NCBI RefSeq assembly: GCF_017744435.1
Contig: NZ_JAGIBG010000015.1
Span: 86,656-150,655 of the forward strand
From: Pseudomonas sp.
GTDB lineage: Bacteria > Pseudomonadota > Gammaproteobacteria > Pseudomonadales > Pseudomonadaceae
DNA: 64,000 bases
Reading direction: 5' to 3'
Part shown: positions 47,897-63,947 of the stretch, in pieces
Layout of the letters: every line of letters starts with the position of its first letter
How positions within the stretch are numbered: the first letter of the stretch is position 1
Notes under the pieces: model-generated
Database searches by the model: none
What the model was told of the DNA's origin: nothing
What the model saw: only the letters and a program-made list of their open reading frames with translations
Made by a program: the position numbers and the translations under genes

Positions 47897-47904
<8 letters not shown>
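43777..47904 (-). CDS. pvdD: Pyoverdine NRPS, terminal module (C-A-PCP-TE)
   Basis: The last synthetase adds the final residue and releases the peptide. The ATG at 47904 overlaps the upstream NRPS stop (ATGTTTAA) and gives 1375 residues. Domains are LCL-type condensation (HHIVSDGWSM, about 180), adenylation (YTSGSTGRPKG, about 658), carrier protein (FELGGNSLLAME, about 1050) and type I thioesterase (GWSLGGALAL, about 1185). By comparison with GrsA the A-domain code reads D-G-E-C-T-G-G-I-T-K. I take this, with low certainty, as an N5-hydroxyornithine-type residue, the usual C-terminal residue of pyoverdines. The frame continues far upstream but only as overlap with the previous gene. Confidence 0.9.
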
Positions 47905-55663
<7,759 letters not shown>

Positions 55664-55665
55664 GC

Positions 55666-58600
55666 TCAAACCTCCTCCAGTGAATTCATGAACGCTTCCA
55701 TGTCGGCCCAGTCCTCGTCCGCGGTGCCGCCCAGGGCCTGCAGCTCCTCAGCCAGGGCGGCCAGGTGCGGGCGTTCGAACAGGCTGCGCATGGGCAGCGC
55801 GACGCCCAGTTCGGACTTGACCCGGGCAATGACCTGAGCCGCCAGCAGCGAGTGCCCGCCCAGGTCGAAGAAGCTGTCGTCGAGGCCGACGCGGGGTACC
55901 TGCAGAACCTCCATCCAGATCGCCGCCAGCTGCTGTTCCTGCTCGCTGACCGGCGCACGGAAGCTGGCCTGCAACTGGCTCGGGTCGGGTGCAGGCAAGG
56001 CCTTGCGGTCGAGCTTGCCGCTGGGGGTCAGCGGCAGCTTTTCCAGCAGCACCAGGTGCGAGGGGACCATGTAGTCCGGCAGCGTCGCGCGCAGGCCCTC
56101 GCGGATCGCCTGGCGCTGTGCTTCGGCACTGGCGCCATCCACTTCGGTGACCACATAGGCCACCAGTTGCCGCCCGCCGGCCATGTCCAGGGCCAGCACC
56201 GCCGCCTCGCGCACACCAGGGCATTGCTGCAGGCGCATCTCGATTTCGCCAAGCTCGATGCGGAAGCCGCGCACCTTCACCTGATGGTCGACGCGGCCGA
56301 TGTATTCGATGGCGCCACTGGCGTCGAAGCGGGCGCGGTCGCCGGTGCGATAGAGGCGCTCGCCAGGGACTTCGGGGTCGGGCAGGAAGCGTTCGGCGCT
56401 GAGCGCGGGCTGGCCGTGATAACCGCGCGCCAGGCCGGGCCCACCGATGTACAGCTCGCCGATGGCACCGGCCGGCACTGCCTGCATCTCGCCATCGAGA
56501 ATGCACAGGCGGCGGCCCGCCAGGCCCTGGCCAATGGGGATGCCGCGCCAGGACACATCCTGCGATGCCAGCGCCGTGCAGTCGTGGATGCTGGACACCA
56601 CCGTGGCCTCGGTCGGGCCATAGGTGTTGAGCAGGCGCACGCCACCCAGGCCGGCGCGGCGCCACAGATCGAGGCCGTCCACCGCCATGGCTTCACCGCC
56701 GACATGCACCTGGCGCAGTGCGGCAAACGCCGGTGGCGTGTCGCGCGCGTAGTCCTGCACCAGCATGTGCCAGTAGGCGGCCGGCAGGTCGGCGACCGTG
56801 ATGCCGTGCTGCTCCAGTGCCTGCAGGAAGCTGGCGCTGTCCCACAGGCGGCTGTCGCGCAACACCACACGGGCACCGACGCACAGCGGTGGGTAGAACT
56901 GCTCGACGAAACCGTCGAAGCTGCAGGTGGCGAACTGCAGCACGCGATCATCCGCGGTCAGGCGCGAATAGTCGGTTGCCAGTTCGCAGAACTCGGCCAG
57001 CGCACCATGGCTGATGGCGACGCCTTTGGGGCGGCCGGTGGAACCGGAGGTGTAGATCACGTAGGCCAGGTTGCCGGGCTGCAGCGATACCTGCGGGGCA
57101 TGCTCAGGCTGCTCGCCCTGGGCCTGGTCCAGGCACAGGACCTCGATACCCTCAGCCTCTGGTAGCTGGCTCAGCAGGTTCGATTGAGTCAGCAGCAGGC
57201 GCAGGCCGCTGTCGGCGAACACCTGGGCGATGCGTTCACTGGGCGCCTGCGGGTCAAGCGGCACATAGGCGCCGCCGGCCTTGAGCACCGCCAGCAAGGC
57301 GACCCCCATGTCCAACGAGCGCTCCAGCGCCACACCGACCAGCACCTCGGGGCCGACACCCGACTGCGCCAGGCGCTGGGCCAGGCGGTTGCTGCGGCGC
57401 TCCAGCTCGGCGTAGCTCAGGCTGGCCCCCTGCCCTTCGCCGGCCAGCACCAGCGCGACCGCCTCGGGCGTGCGTGCTGCCTGGGCCTGGAAGCGCTGAT
57501 GGGCCAGTGCCGAGGCCTGCGGGGCGGCGGCACGCAGCGCCCAATGCTGCAACTGGCGGGTTTCTGCAACCTCGAGCAATGGCAGCTCGCCGATCCGGCG
57601 CTGTGGGTCGGCCAGCGCGCTGCGCAGCAGGTTGCGCCAGTGGCCGGCCATGCGCTCGACGGTGGCGGCGTCGAACAAATCGGTGGCGTAGGTGAAGGCG
57701 GCCAGCAAGCGTTCGCCTTCCTCGCGGGTTTCCAGCATCAGGTCACTGGCAGCGGCATGGCTGCGGGCGCCGGCCACGCTCTGTTCGGCGTCCAGGTGCG
57801 CCAGCTGCAGGCCGCAACCCAGGCGCATGCCCTGGATGTCGGTGACCAGCGGCTGGTGGTTGTACATGACCTGGAACAGCGCGTTGTGGCTCTGGCTGCG
57901 GCTGGGCTGCAGCGCCTCCAGCAGCGCATCGAACGGCAGTTCCTGGTGAGCCTGGGCGCCGAGGGCGGTCTGGCGCAGCGCTGCCAGCAACTGCTCGAAG
58001 GTCTGGCGCCCATCCAGCTGGCTGCGCAGCACCTGGGTATTGACGAAGAAGCCGATCAGGCCCTCGACCTCACCGCGGTTGCGGTTGGCAATCAGGCCAC
58101 CGACGCGGATATCGCCCTGGCCGCTGTAGCGGTACAACAGGGTCTTGAAGGCCGCCAGCAGCACCACGAACAAGGTCGTGCCCTGACGCTGGGCCAGCGC
58201 CTTCAGGCCGCTGCGCAGCTCGGCGTCGATGGCGAACTCCAGGCGCGCTCCGGCATGGCTCGGCTGAGCCGGGCGTGGGCGGTCAGTGGGCAATTCCAAT
58301 GGCTCATGCTCTTCGCCCAGCTGGGCGCGCCAGTAGTCGAGCTGGCGGGCCTGCTCACCGGCTTCCATCCAGCTGCGTTGCCACAAGGCGTAATCGCGGT
58401 AGTGCACGGCCAGCGCCGGTAACGGGGCCTGGTTGCCAGCGCTGCGGGCGTCCACGCAGCGCATGAACTCTTCGATGAGGATGTTCATCGACCAGCCATC
58501 GGCAATGATGTGGTGCATGGTCAGCAGCAGCACATGCTCATCCGCCGCCAGTTGCAGCAGCGCCACCCGCAGCAGCGGGCCCTGCTGCAGGTCGAATGGC

Positions 58601-59061
58601 TGGCCGGCTTCGCGGGCGACTTCTTCTCGGGTCCGCTGCAGACGCTGGCCCGCCTCCAGGCCGGACAGATCGACATGGCGCACCTGCACCTGCGCACCGT
58701 CACCGACACGCTGCAACGCCTGGCCGTCGACCTCCTCGAAGGTAGTGCGCAGGCACTCGTGGCGCTGCACCAGATCGGCAAAGGCCAGGTCCAGCGCCTG
58801 GCGATTAAGGCTGCCGAGCAGGCGCACGGCCCCTGGTAGGTTGTAGGCAGCGCTGCCCGGCTCCAGCTGCCAGAGGAACCACATGCGCTGCTGGGCATAG
58901 GAGAGCTGGTCGCGGCCGGCGATGCCGCTGCAGTCGGGGATGGGGTAACTGGTGAAATCGACCTGCTCGTCGCGCAGGGCGGCGAAGAAGACACGGCGTT
59001 TTTCCAGCGGCAGTTCAATGAAGCGGCGCGCCAGCTTCAGGGATTGATCGAGGGTGCTCAT
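55666..59061 (-). CDS. Pyoverdine NRPS, single Lys module (C-A-PCP)
   Basis: A 1131-residue single-module synthetase, the first in this NRPS operon. Domains are an LCL-type condensation domain (LSYAQQRMWFLWQLEPGSAAYN; MHHIIADGWSM, about 186), adenylation (YTSGSTGRPKG, about 674; ATCSFDGFVEQF) and a carrier protein (FDLGGHSLLAAQ, about 1070). The code reads D-G-E-D-H-G-T-V-V-K, which as I recall is the lysine code of Pseudomonas pyoverdine synthetases. There is no epimerase, so L-Lys. The LCL C domain expects an L-configured upstream residue, such as the chromophore Dab made by PvdL elsewhere. A PvdS box lies 53 bases upstream; the Shine-Dalgarno is not obvious. Confidence 0.92.
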   Translation of the reverse strand: MSTLDQSLKLARRFIELPLEKRRVFFAALRDEQVDFTSYPIPDCSGIAGRDQLSYAQQRMWFLWQLEPGSAAYNLPGAVRLLGSLNRQALDLAFADLVQRHECLRTTFEEVDGQALQRVGDGAQVQVRHVDLSGLEAGQRLQRTREEVAREAGQPFDLQQGPLLRVALLQLAADEHVLLLTMHHIIADGWSMNILIEEFMRCVDARSAGNQAPLPALAVHYRDYALWQRSWMEAGEQARQLDYWRAQLGEEHEPLELPTDRPRPAQPSHAGARLEFAIDAELRSGLKALAQRQGTTLFVVLLAAFKTLLYRYSGQGDIRVGGLIANRNRGEVEGLIGFFVNTQVLRSQLDGRQTFEQLLAALRQTALGAQAHQELPFDALLEALQPSRSQSHNALFQVMYNHQPLVTDIQGMRLGCGLQLAHLDAEQSVAGARSHAAASDLMLETREEGERLLAAFTYATDLFDAATVERMAGHWRNLLRSALADPQRRIGELPLLEVAETRQLQHWALRAAAPQASALAHQRFQAQAARTPEAVALVLAGEGQGASLSYAELERRSNRLAQRLAQSGVGPEVLVGVALERSLDMGVALLAVLKAGGAYVPLDPQAPSERIAQVFADSGLRLLLTQSNLLSQLPEAEGIEVLCLDQAQGEQPEHAPQVSLQPGNLAYVIYTSGSTGRPKGVAISHGALAEFCELATDYSRLTADDRVLQFATCSFDGFVEQFYPPLCVGARVVLRDSRLWDSASFLQALEQHGITVADLPAAYWHMLVQDYARDTPPAFAALRQVHVGGEAMAVDGLDLWRRAGLGGVRLLNTYGPTEATVVSSIHDCTALASQDVSWRGIPIGQGLAGRRLCILDGEMQAVPAGAIGELYIGGPGLARGYHGQPALSAERFLPDPEVPGERLYRTGDRARFDASGAIEYIGRVDHQVKVRGFRIELGEIEMRLQQCPGVREAAVLALDMAGGRQLVAYVVTEVDGASAEAQRQAIREGLRATLPDYMVPSHLVLLEKLPLTPSGKLDRKALPAPDPSQLQASFRAPVSEQEQQLAAIWMEVLQVPRVGLDDSFFDLGGHSLLAAQVIARVKSELGVALPMRSLFERPHLAALAEELQALGGTADEDWADMEAFMNSLEEV

Positions 59062-59114
59062 AGGTCGTCCGAACCGGTGATGGGAGCCGCCCTGGGCTCC
59101 GCGATACCTGTTGA

Positions 59115-59138
59115 ACGAATGGTTCCGGCTTGCATTTA
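59115..59138 (-). promoter_or_regulatory. PvdS iron-starvation box of the NRPS operon
   Basis: On the minus strand TAAAT-N16-CGT, 53 bases before the first NRPS start and inside the 168-base gap after the hydroxylase gene. Confidence 0.86.
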
Positions 59139-59229
59139 GGCGCTGATTGCAAAACCCGCCCCGCCGGTTTTACGGCAGCGTACCGGCACGCCCGAAGACG
59201 AACCGGCCACCGCTGCAGTGCTGCGCGGC

Positions 59230-60207
59230 TCAGCCCGCGCCGTGCCCTTCGGCCATGGCCACGATGACCTTGCGCTTGCCGGTGAAGGTGCTGCGGGCGT
59301 GGGCGGCGAGCATGTTGTCGAGCATCAGCACGTCGCCTTCCTGCCAGGGGAAGGCGATGGTGCATTCATCCAGCACGCAGCGTACTTCGTCGAGAATCGA
59401 GTCTTCGATGGGCGAACCGTCACCGTAGTAGACGTTGCGTGGCAGGTCTTCCTCGTCGACGATTTCCAGCAGGCTCTCGCGCACTTCGGGCGGCAGGTTG
59501 GACACATGGAACAGGTGCGCCTGGTTGAACCACACATCCTCGCCAGTACGTGGGTGGCGGGCCACAGCCTGGCAGACCTGGCGGGTGCGCAGTTCGCCGT
59601 CGTCCTTCCAGTCGCAGGTGATCGCATGGCGCTGGCAGTAGGCTTCCACCACTGCCGGGTCGTCACTGTTGAACACCTGCTCCCAAGGCACATCCAGGCC
59701 ATTGCCGAAGTTGCGCACGTACATCAGCCCATGGCGGTTGAAGCGTTCGTGGATGCGCGGGTCGATTCGGCGGAACACCTCGCGGCTGTCAGCGATTGGC
59801 GTTTCCCCCCCGCTCTCGGCGGCGATCATGCTGTAGAACCAGATCTTCATCGGCCATTCACGGGTGTAGGCCTGTTCGCTATGCAGCGGGATCTTCTGGT
59901 GCGGCGGGTACTCGGTGGAGGTGTACACGCCCTGGGTGACATTGCTGCGCGGGGTAGAGCCGAACTCGTAATTGAGCAGCGGGTGGCCGAAGCCGCTGGC
60001 GAAGCTGCGGAAGGCCTCGGCGCCGCCCACCTCGAAACCGCGAAAAAGGATGCCTCCGGCGTCGAGCAAGTGGCGGTCCACCAACGCGCGGATCGGCTCC
60101 AGCGCCTCGTTGAGGTCCAGGCCAGCGTGAGGCGCCTCGACCAGCAAGGGCAGGCTACGCTGGCCTGGCAGCAGGGGCCGGGCCAGCAGTTCCAGTATGG
60201 CGCTCAT
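59230..60207 (-). CDS. SyrP-like aspartyl beta-hydroxylase (Fe(II)/2-oxoglutarate, TauD family)
   Basis: A 325-residue non-haem iron oxygenase like SyrP, which hydroxylates aspartate held on an NRPS carrier protein. Iron ligands are His109-x-Glu111 (LHSEQAY) and a distal His303 (AAHARSTF), with a 2-oxoglutarate-binding Arg shortly after (KRKVIVAM). The HxE form of the triad is typical of this TauD/clavaminate-like group. The ATG at 60207 has AGGGGGAAA before it; the long upstream open frame crosses a tRNA gene and is not coding. It sits beside the synthetase with an Asp-E module, so it probably makes the beta-hydroxyaspartate iron ligand. It has its own PvdS box. Confidence 0.9.
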   Translation of the reverse strand: MSAILELLARPLLPGQRSLPLLVEAPHAGLDLNEALEPIRALVDRHLLDAGGILFRGFEVGGAEAFRSFASGFGHPLLNYEFGSTPRSNVTQGVYTSTEYPPHQKIPLHSEQAYTREWPMKIWFYSMIAAESGGETPIADSREVFRRIDPRIHERFNRHGLMYVRNFGNGLDVPWEQVFNSDDPAVVEAYCQRHAITCDWKDDGELRTRQVCQAVARHPRTGEDVWFNQAHLFHVSNLPPEVRESLLEIVDEEDLPRNVYYGDGSPIEDSILDEVRCVLDECTIAFPWQEGDVLMLDNMLAAHARSTFTGKRKVIVAMAEGHGAG

Positions 60208-60380
60208 GGTTTCCCCCTGGCGGCAACTGGCCGCAGCGGGTTGAGCAGCAATTGATTGGCAACAGGCAGCGCCTGGCTGGCCTTGAAGCAGGTGGCGGCA
60301 AGCATCCTTCGACCCTCGATGAAATGACAGCAAGCTCCGGATCGGGCGCGCGCAGCGCACGTCGGCCTTGTGCAAAGGAA

Positions 60381-60404
60381 ACGAGGGGCAGAGGGAGGGA
60401 TTTA
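60381..60404 (-). promoter_or_regulatory. PvdS iron-starvation box of the SyrP-like gene
   Basis: On the minus strand TAAAT-N16-CGT, 174 bases before the start codon and only eight bases from the 3' end of tRNA-Arg(CCT). The long leader to the hydroxylase start is unusual. Confidence 0.75.
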
Positions 60405-60411
60405 GCGTGGA

Positions 60412-60486
60412 TGGCGTCCCCGGCAGGAATCGAACCTGCACCAGAGTCTTAGGAGGACCCCGTTCTATCCATTAAACTACAGGGAC
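60412..60486 (-). tRNA. tRNA-Arg (anticodon CCT), CCA encoded
   Basis: The minus strand gives a complete cloverleaf: acceptor GTCCCTG/CGGGGAC, anticodon loop CTCCTAA with anticodon CCT, T-loop GGTTCGATTCC and a genomic CCA end. It reads AGG codons. The gene marks the border between the pyoverdine locus and the phnN-amrZ region. Confidence 0.95.
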
Positions 60487-60614
60487 TGAAACCCGCCGGC
60501 GATCTTGCTGATCTGAATGCAGCAATAGCGGGACGGCGAGCATGTTAACCAGCGCGCCACCGTTTGTCATGCCTGAATCGGGCTTTTTGCACGTAAGGGT
60601 TTTCTGAGAGCCGC

Positions 60615-61202
60615 TCAGGCAATCAACTTTTCCTGACGCAGCAGATCGAGCAAAGCCGCAACTGCCGTTGCCAAGTCACCTGAATTGTCGAGGTAGTGTA
60701 CGGACGGCCCGGCCTCCAGCTGCAGCAGGGCATTGCGCGCCAGGCGCTGGTCGACTTGCTCCGGGGTTTCCCGCCCGCGGGCAAGCAAGCGTTCACGCAG
60801 TACCTCAGGTTGCACTTCCAGGCACACGGCCAAAAGATCAGGGTAGCGCGCCTGCGCTTCAGGCAAATAAGCCCGCGAACCATTGACCAACACCGAGTGC
60901 CCTTGCGCCAGCCACTGATCCACCTGGGCTGGAATCCCGTACTCCAGGCCATTGGCCCGCCAGTGCATGGCGAACGCGTCCTCCTCGCGCATTTGTGCGA
61001 AGCGCTCCGCGCTTACGCCATGGGCTGCTTCACCCTTGGCCTCGGCGGAACGCGTGATGACGCGACGGGCAATTTCCACCCCTGCGGCAGACAATTGCGC
61101 ACGAGATGCATCGATCAGGGAATCTTTTCCCGAACCGGACGGTCCTACCAGAAATATCAGGCGGCCTGAGGCTCCATCTTGGGCGCTTGCGTCATGTTGC
61201 AT
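60615..61202 (-). CDS. phnN: Ribose 1,5-bisphosphate phosphokinase PhnN
   Basis: PhnN phosphorylates ribose 1,5-bisphosphate to PRPP in phosphonate breakdown and gives an alternative PRPP route. From the ATG at 61202 it has 195 residues with a guanylate-kinase-like fold: P-loop VGPSGSGKDSL (about 19-29) and a nucleotide-binding core (RRVITRSAEAKGEAAHGVS). A GTG two codons upstream is possible. No other phn genes are nearby, so it is a stand-alone copy. Confidence 0.88.
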   Translation of the reverse strand: MQHDASAQDGASGRLIFLVGPSGSGKDSLIDASRAQLSAAGVEIARRVITRSAEAKGEAAHGVSAERFAQMREEDAFAMHWRANGLEYGIPAQVDQWLAQGHSVLVNGSRAYLPEAQARYPDLLAVCLEVQPEVLRERLLARGRETPEQVDQRLARNALLQLEAGPSVHYLDNSGDLATAVAALLDLLRQEKLIA

Positions 61203-61458
61203 AGCCACTATGCTCTATGGAAGGAAACCCGCGCATTCTAGGTGTTTTCTGTGTCCTTTGCTGCGTTTTACAGGTTTTTGACGGCAAAAGGCTGACGGTG
61301 CGAAGGGCTGGATAATGCAAAACTTTTCAAACCAGTGCTCATTTCTGATAATTGGTACTGGCAAAAAGCCTTTATCCGGCTCACTATTTGTCACAGAATT
61401 GACGCCAAGGAATCGGCGACCATGAGGCAAGATGACCATCCAAATTTTCATGACGGTT

Positions 61459-61485
61459 GAACATTTTGTCGTCGCCACGGTCGTA
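61459..61485 (+). promoter_or_regulatory. Candidate AlgU (sigma-22) promoter of amrZ
   Basis: GAACAT, 16 bases, TCGTA: close to the AlgU/AlgT consensus GAACTT-N16/17-TCnnA. The start point would be about 60 bases before amrZ. In P. aeruginosa amrZ (algZ) is AlgT-dependent, which supports the call. Confidence 0.5.
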
Positions 61486-61549
61486 CTTCCACCCCGTGCG
61501 GCCAATTTGAGAACCGCTTCCCCTGAACCAGTAAATCCGGTCAATTTAT

Positions 61550-61876
61550 ATGCGCCCAATGAAACAGGCTATTTATTCGAGCCGCACCGCTGACAAGTTC
61601 GTCGTCCGCCTGCCAGACGGGATGCGTGAGCGCATTGCCGAGGTAGCGCGCAACCATCACCGCAGCATGAACTCCGAGATCATCGCGCGCCTGGAGCAGA
61701 GCCTTATCCAGGAAGGTGCGCTGGGCGACGAGCTGAGCATGCGCCTGGACAGCCCGGAGCTGTCGCTGCACGAGCGCGAGCTCCTGCAACGCTTCCGCCA
61801 GCTGTCGCACCGCCAGCAGAATGCGCTGGTGGCCCTCATCGCTCACGATGTGGAAATGGCCGCCGACGCCTCCTGA
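61550..61876 (+). CDS. amrZ: Ribbon-helix-helix regulator AmrZ (AlgZ)
   Basis: AmrZ is an Arc-like DNA-binding regulator of alginate, motility and cyclic di-GMP genes in Pseudomonas. The 108-residue product starts [20 protein letters not shown] and continues [32 protein letters not shown], the ribbon-helix-helix domain (about 13-50) that is nearly identical to P. aeruginosa AmrZ. The C-terminal half ([20 protein letters not shown]) is the tetramerisation part. The length equals AmrZ. No clear Shine-Dalgarno is seen. It is followed by a strong terminator and convergent with mgtE. Confidence 0.95.
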   Translation: MRPMKQAIYSSRTADKFVVRLPDGMRERIAEVARNHHRSMNSEIIARLEQSLIQEGALGDELSMRLDSPELSLHERELLQRFRQLSHRQQNALVALIAHDVEMAADAS

Positions 61877-61894
61877 GGCCGGCAGCAAGCAGAC

Positions 61895-61924
61895 ACGAAA
61901 AAGCCAGCGTAAGCTGGCTTTTTT
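61895..61924 (+). terminator. Bidirectional terminator between amrZ and mgtE
   Basis: An 11-bp stem (AAAAAGCCAGC / GCTGGCTTTTT) with loop GTAA and T-runs on both strands, 19 bases after the amrZ stop and 57 bases beyond the mgtE stop. It can serve both convergent genes. Confidence 0.9.
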
Positions 61925-61980
61925 CGTTGTGCCTGTCCTGGGCTTTGCGCTGCATTTGTGGGAACCGCGCCAGCTACGTG

Positions 61981-63423
61981 TCAGAGCAGGAACAGCGTAG
62001 CCAGGCCCAGGAAGATGAAGAAGCCGCCACTGTCGGTAACGGCGGTAATCATCACGCTCGAGCCCATGGCCGGGTCGCGCCCCAGGCGCGTCAGGGTCAT
62101 CGGAATCAACACGCCCATGAATGCCGCCAGCAACAGGTTCAGTGTCATCGCTGCGGTCATCACCACGCCCAGTGACCAGCTGCCATAGAGCCAGAACGCC
62201 ACCGCGCCGATCACCCCGCCCCAGACCAGGCCATTGAGCAGCCCCACCGCCAGCTCCTTGCGCATCAGCCGGCTGGTATTGCCCGGCGATACCTGGTCAA
62301 GCGCCATGGCGCGAACGATCATGGTGATGGTCTGGTTGCCCGAGTTGCCGCCAATACCGGCAACGATGGGCATCAACGCAGCCAGCGCCACCAGCTTCTC
62401 GATCGAGCCTTCGAACAGGCCGATCACCCGCGAGGCGACGAAGGCGGTAATCAGGTTGATGGCCAGCCATGCCCAGCGGTTGCGCAGCGAGCGCCAGACC
62501 GAGGCGAAGATGTCTTCCTCCTCGCGCAGACCGGCCATGTTGAGGACTTCGCTTTCGCTCTCCTCACGGATCAGGTCAACCATCTCGTCGATGGTCAGAC
62601 GGCCGATCAGGCGATCGCTCTTGTCCACCACCGGCGCCGAAACCAGGTCATAACGCTCAAAGGCTTGAGCGGCGTCGTAGGCATCTTCCTCAGGATGGAA
62701 AGACACGGGGTCGGTCGCCATGACCTCCGCCACTTTCTTCTCTGGGTCGTTGACCAGCAGGCGCTTGATCGGCAGCACGCCCTTGAGAATGCCTTCATAG
62801 TCGACCACGAACAGCTTGTCGGTATGGTTGGGCAGCTCTTTCAGGCGGCGCAGGTAACGCAGTACCACTTCCAGGCTGACGTCTTCACGGATGGTGACCA
62901 TCTCGAAGTCCATCAGCGCACCGACCTGCTCCTCGTCATAGCTCAGTGCCGAGCGCACACGCTCGCGCTGCTGGGCATCGAGGGTCTCCATCAGCTCGTG
63001 CACGACATCGCGTGGCAGCTCTGGCGCCAGGTCGGCCAGTTCGTCGGCATCCATTTCCTTGGCGGCAGCCAGGATCTCGTGATCGTCCATGTCGGCGATC
63101 AGCGATTGGCGAACAGAGTCGGAAACTTCGAGGAGAATGTCGCCGTCGCGATCCGAGCGCACCAGCTGCCAGACCGTCAGGCGGTCCTGCAGGGGCAAGG
63201 CTTCGAGGATATAGGCGACGTCGGCAGGGTGCAGGTCGTCCAGCTTGCGCTGCAGGTCGACCAGGTTCTGGCGGTGGACAAGGTTTTCCACCAGGTCATT
63301 GTGCTGACCTTCCTGACGGTGGGTCAGGTCTTCTACCACACGTTGGCGCTGCAGCAGTTCGACCACCTGGGCCAGGCGATCCTGCAGGCTTTCTTGAGCT
63401 TTCTTTACTTCTACTTCAGTCAT
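61981..63423 (-). CDS. mgtE: Magnesium channel MgtE
   Basis: MgtE is a homodimeric inner-membrane Mg2+ channel gated by cytoplasmic Mg2+. The ATG at 63423 gives 480 residues; ten codons of open frame upstream lack a ribosome site. The N-terminal superhelical domain covers about 30-160, with DDLHPADVAYILEALP and AKEMDADELADLAPELP. Two CBS domains follow (about 165-285, TDPVSFHPEEDAYDAAQAFERYDLVSAPVVD), then five membrane helices (about 315-480) with the pore-region motif PIVAGIGGNSGNQT and the final TDSGGFFIFLGLATLFLL. It stands alone between a terminator and the tRNA-Arg genes. Confidence 0.94.
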   Translation of the reverse strand: MTEVEVKKAQESLQDRLAQVVELLQRQRVVEDLTHRQEGQHNDLVENLVHRQNLVDLQRKLDDLHPADVAYILEALPLQDRLTVWQLVRSDRDGDILLEVSDSVRQSLIADMDDHEILAAAKEMDADELADLAPELPRDVVHELMETLDAQQRERVRSALSYDEEQVGALMDFEMVTIREDVSLEVVLRYLRRLKELPNHTDKLFVVDYEGILKGVLPIKRLLVNDPEKKVAEVMATDPVSFHPEEDAYDAAQAFERYDLVSAPVVDKSDRLIGRLTIDEMVDLIREESESEVLNMAGLREEEDIFASVWRSLRNRWAWLAINLITAFVASRVIGLFEGSIEKLVALAALMPIVAGIGGNSGNQTITMIVRAMALDQVSPGNTSRLMRKELAVGLLNGLVWGGVIGAVAFWLYGSWSLGVVMTAAMTLNLLLAAFMGVLIPMTLTRLGRDPAMGSSVMITAVTDSGGFFIFLGLATLFLL

Positions 63424-63763
63424 AGGCGAACTCCACTCCCAGCAGCGGAGCACGCCGGGAGAATCAATCAGTCAGATCTAGCTGTATGAATCTTGTTAAG
63501 GAGTAACTACTGGGTAAGTCCATGGTGGTTTTCCACAAGCCCCGGCGGGGCTGACGGGCGCAATCATACACTGCCTAAGCTGTCAGATCGCTTAAAATTT
63601 TGGCCAGAACAATCGTTTGCGAGATAAAGCTAGGACAACGCTCGAAGCCATCAGTGCGACGGCAGGCGCGCAGTAAAAAACACATTCACCGCGCAAAAGC
63701 CTGTCGGGCTGGTTACTGTGCAGTCTAGTCAGACATCACTGACAAAGCAGTGAAACAGAAAAC
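63424..63763. other. Non-coding region upstream of mgtE
   Basis: About 340 bases without a supported gene. A short GC-rich hairpin (CCCCGGCGGGG, near 63540) is visible. I could not recognise a magnesium riboswitch or a clear promoter for mgtE here. Confidence 0.5.
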
Positions 63764-63792
63764 AAAAAGCCCGCTCAATTGAGCGGGCTTCT
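63764..63792 (-). terminator. Terminator of the tRNA-Arg(ACG) cluster
   Basis: The 24-base palindrome AAGCCCGCTCAA/TTGAGCGGGCTT with A and T runs on both sides, eight bases beyond the tRNA 3' end on the minus strand. Confidence 0.85.
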
Positions 63793-63800
63793 TGATTGTG

Positions 63801-63877
63801 TGGCGGACTCAGCAGGATTCGAACCTGCGACCGCTCGGTTCGTAGCCGAGTACTCTATCCAGCTGAGCTATGAGTCC
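63801..63877 (-). tRNA. tRNA-Arg (anticodon ACG), CCA encoded
   Basis: The minus-strand cloverleaf has acceptor GGACTCA/TGAGTCC, D-loop AGCTGGATAG, anticodon arm CTCGG-CTACGAA-CCGAG (anticodon ACG), T-loop GGTTCGAATCC and a genomic CCA. It reads CGN codons after A34 deamination. Confidence 0.96.
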
Positions 63878-63947
63878 GTGGTGGTAGTTTTAGACCAGAT
63901 TACCACTGGTGGGTGAAGCGACTTTGCAAGCAGAGCCACTTCAAAAG

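Noticed and set aside
60412..60486. tRNA-Arg(CCT) as the attachment site of an integrative element
   Set aside because: No integrase gene and no repeated tRNA 3' end were seen, and the neighbouring genes have codon use like the rest of the window.
63424..63763. Magnesium riboswitch upstream of mgtE
   Set aside because: No M-box-like multi-helix structure could be recognised by eye. A covariance search would decide.
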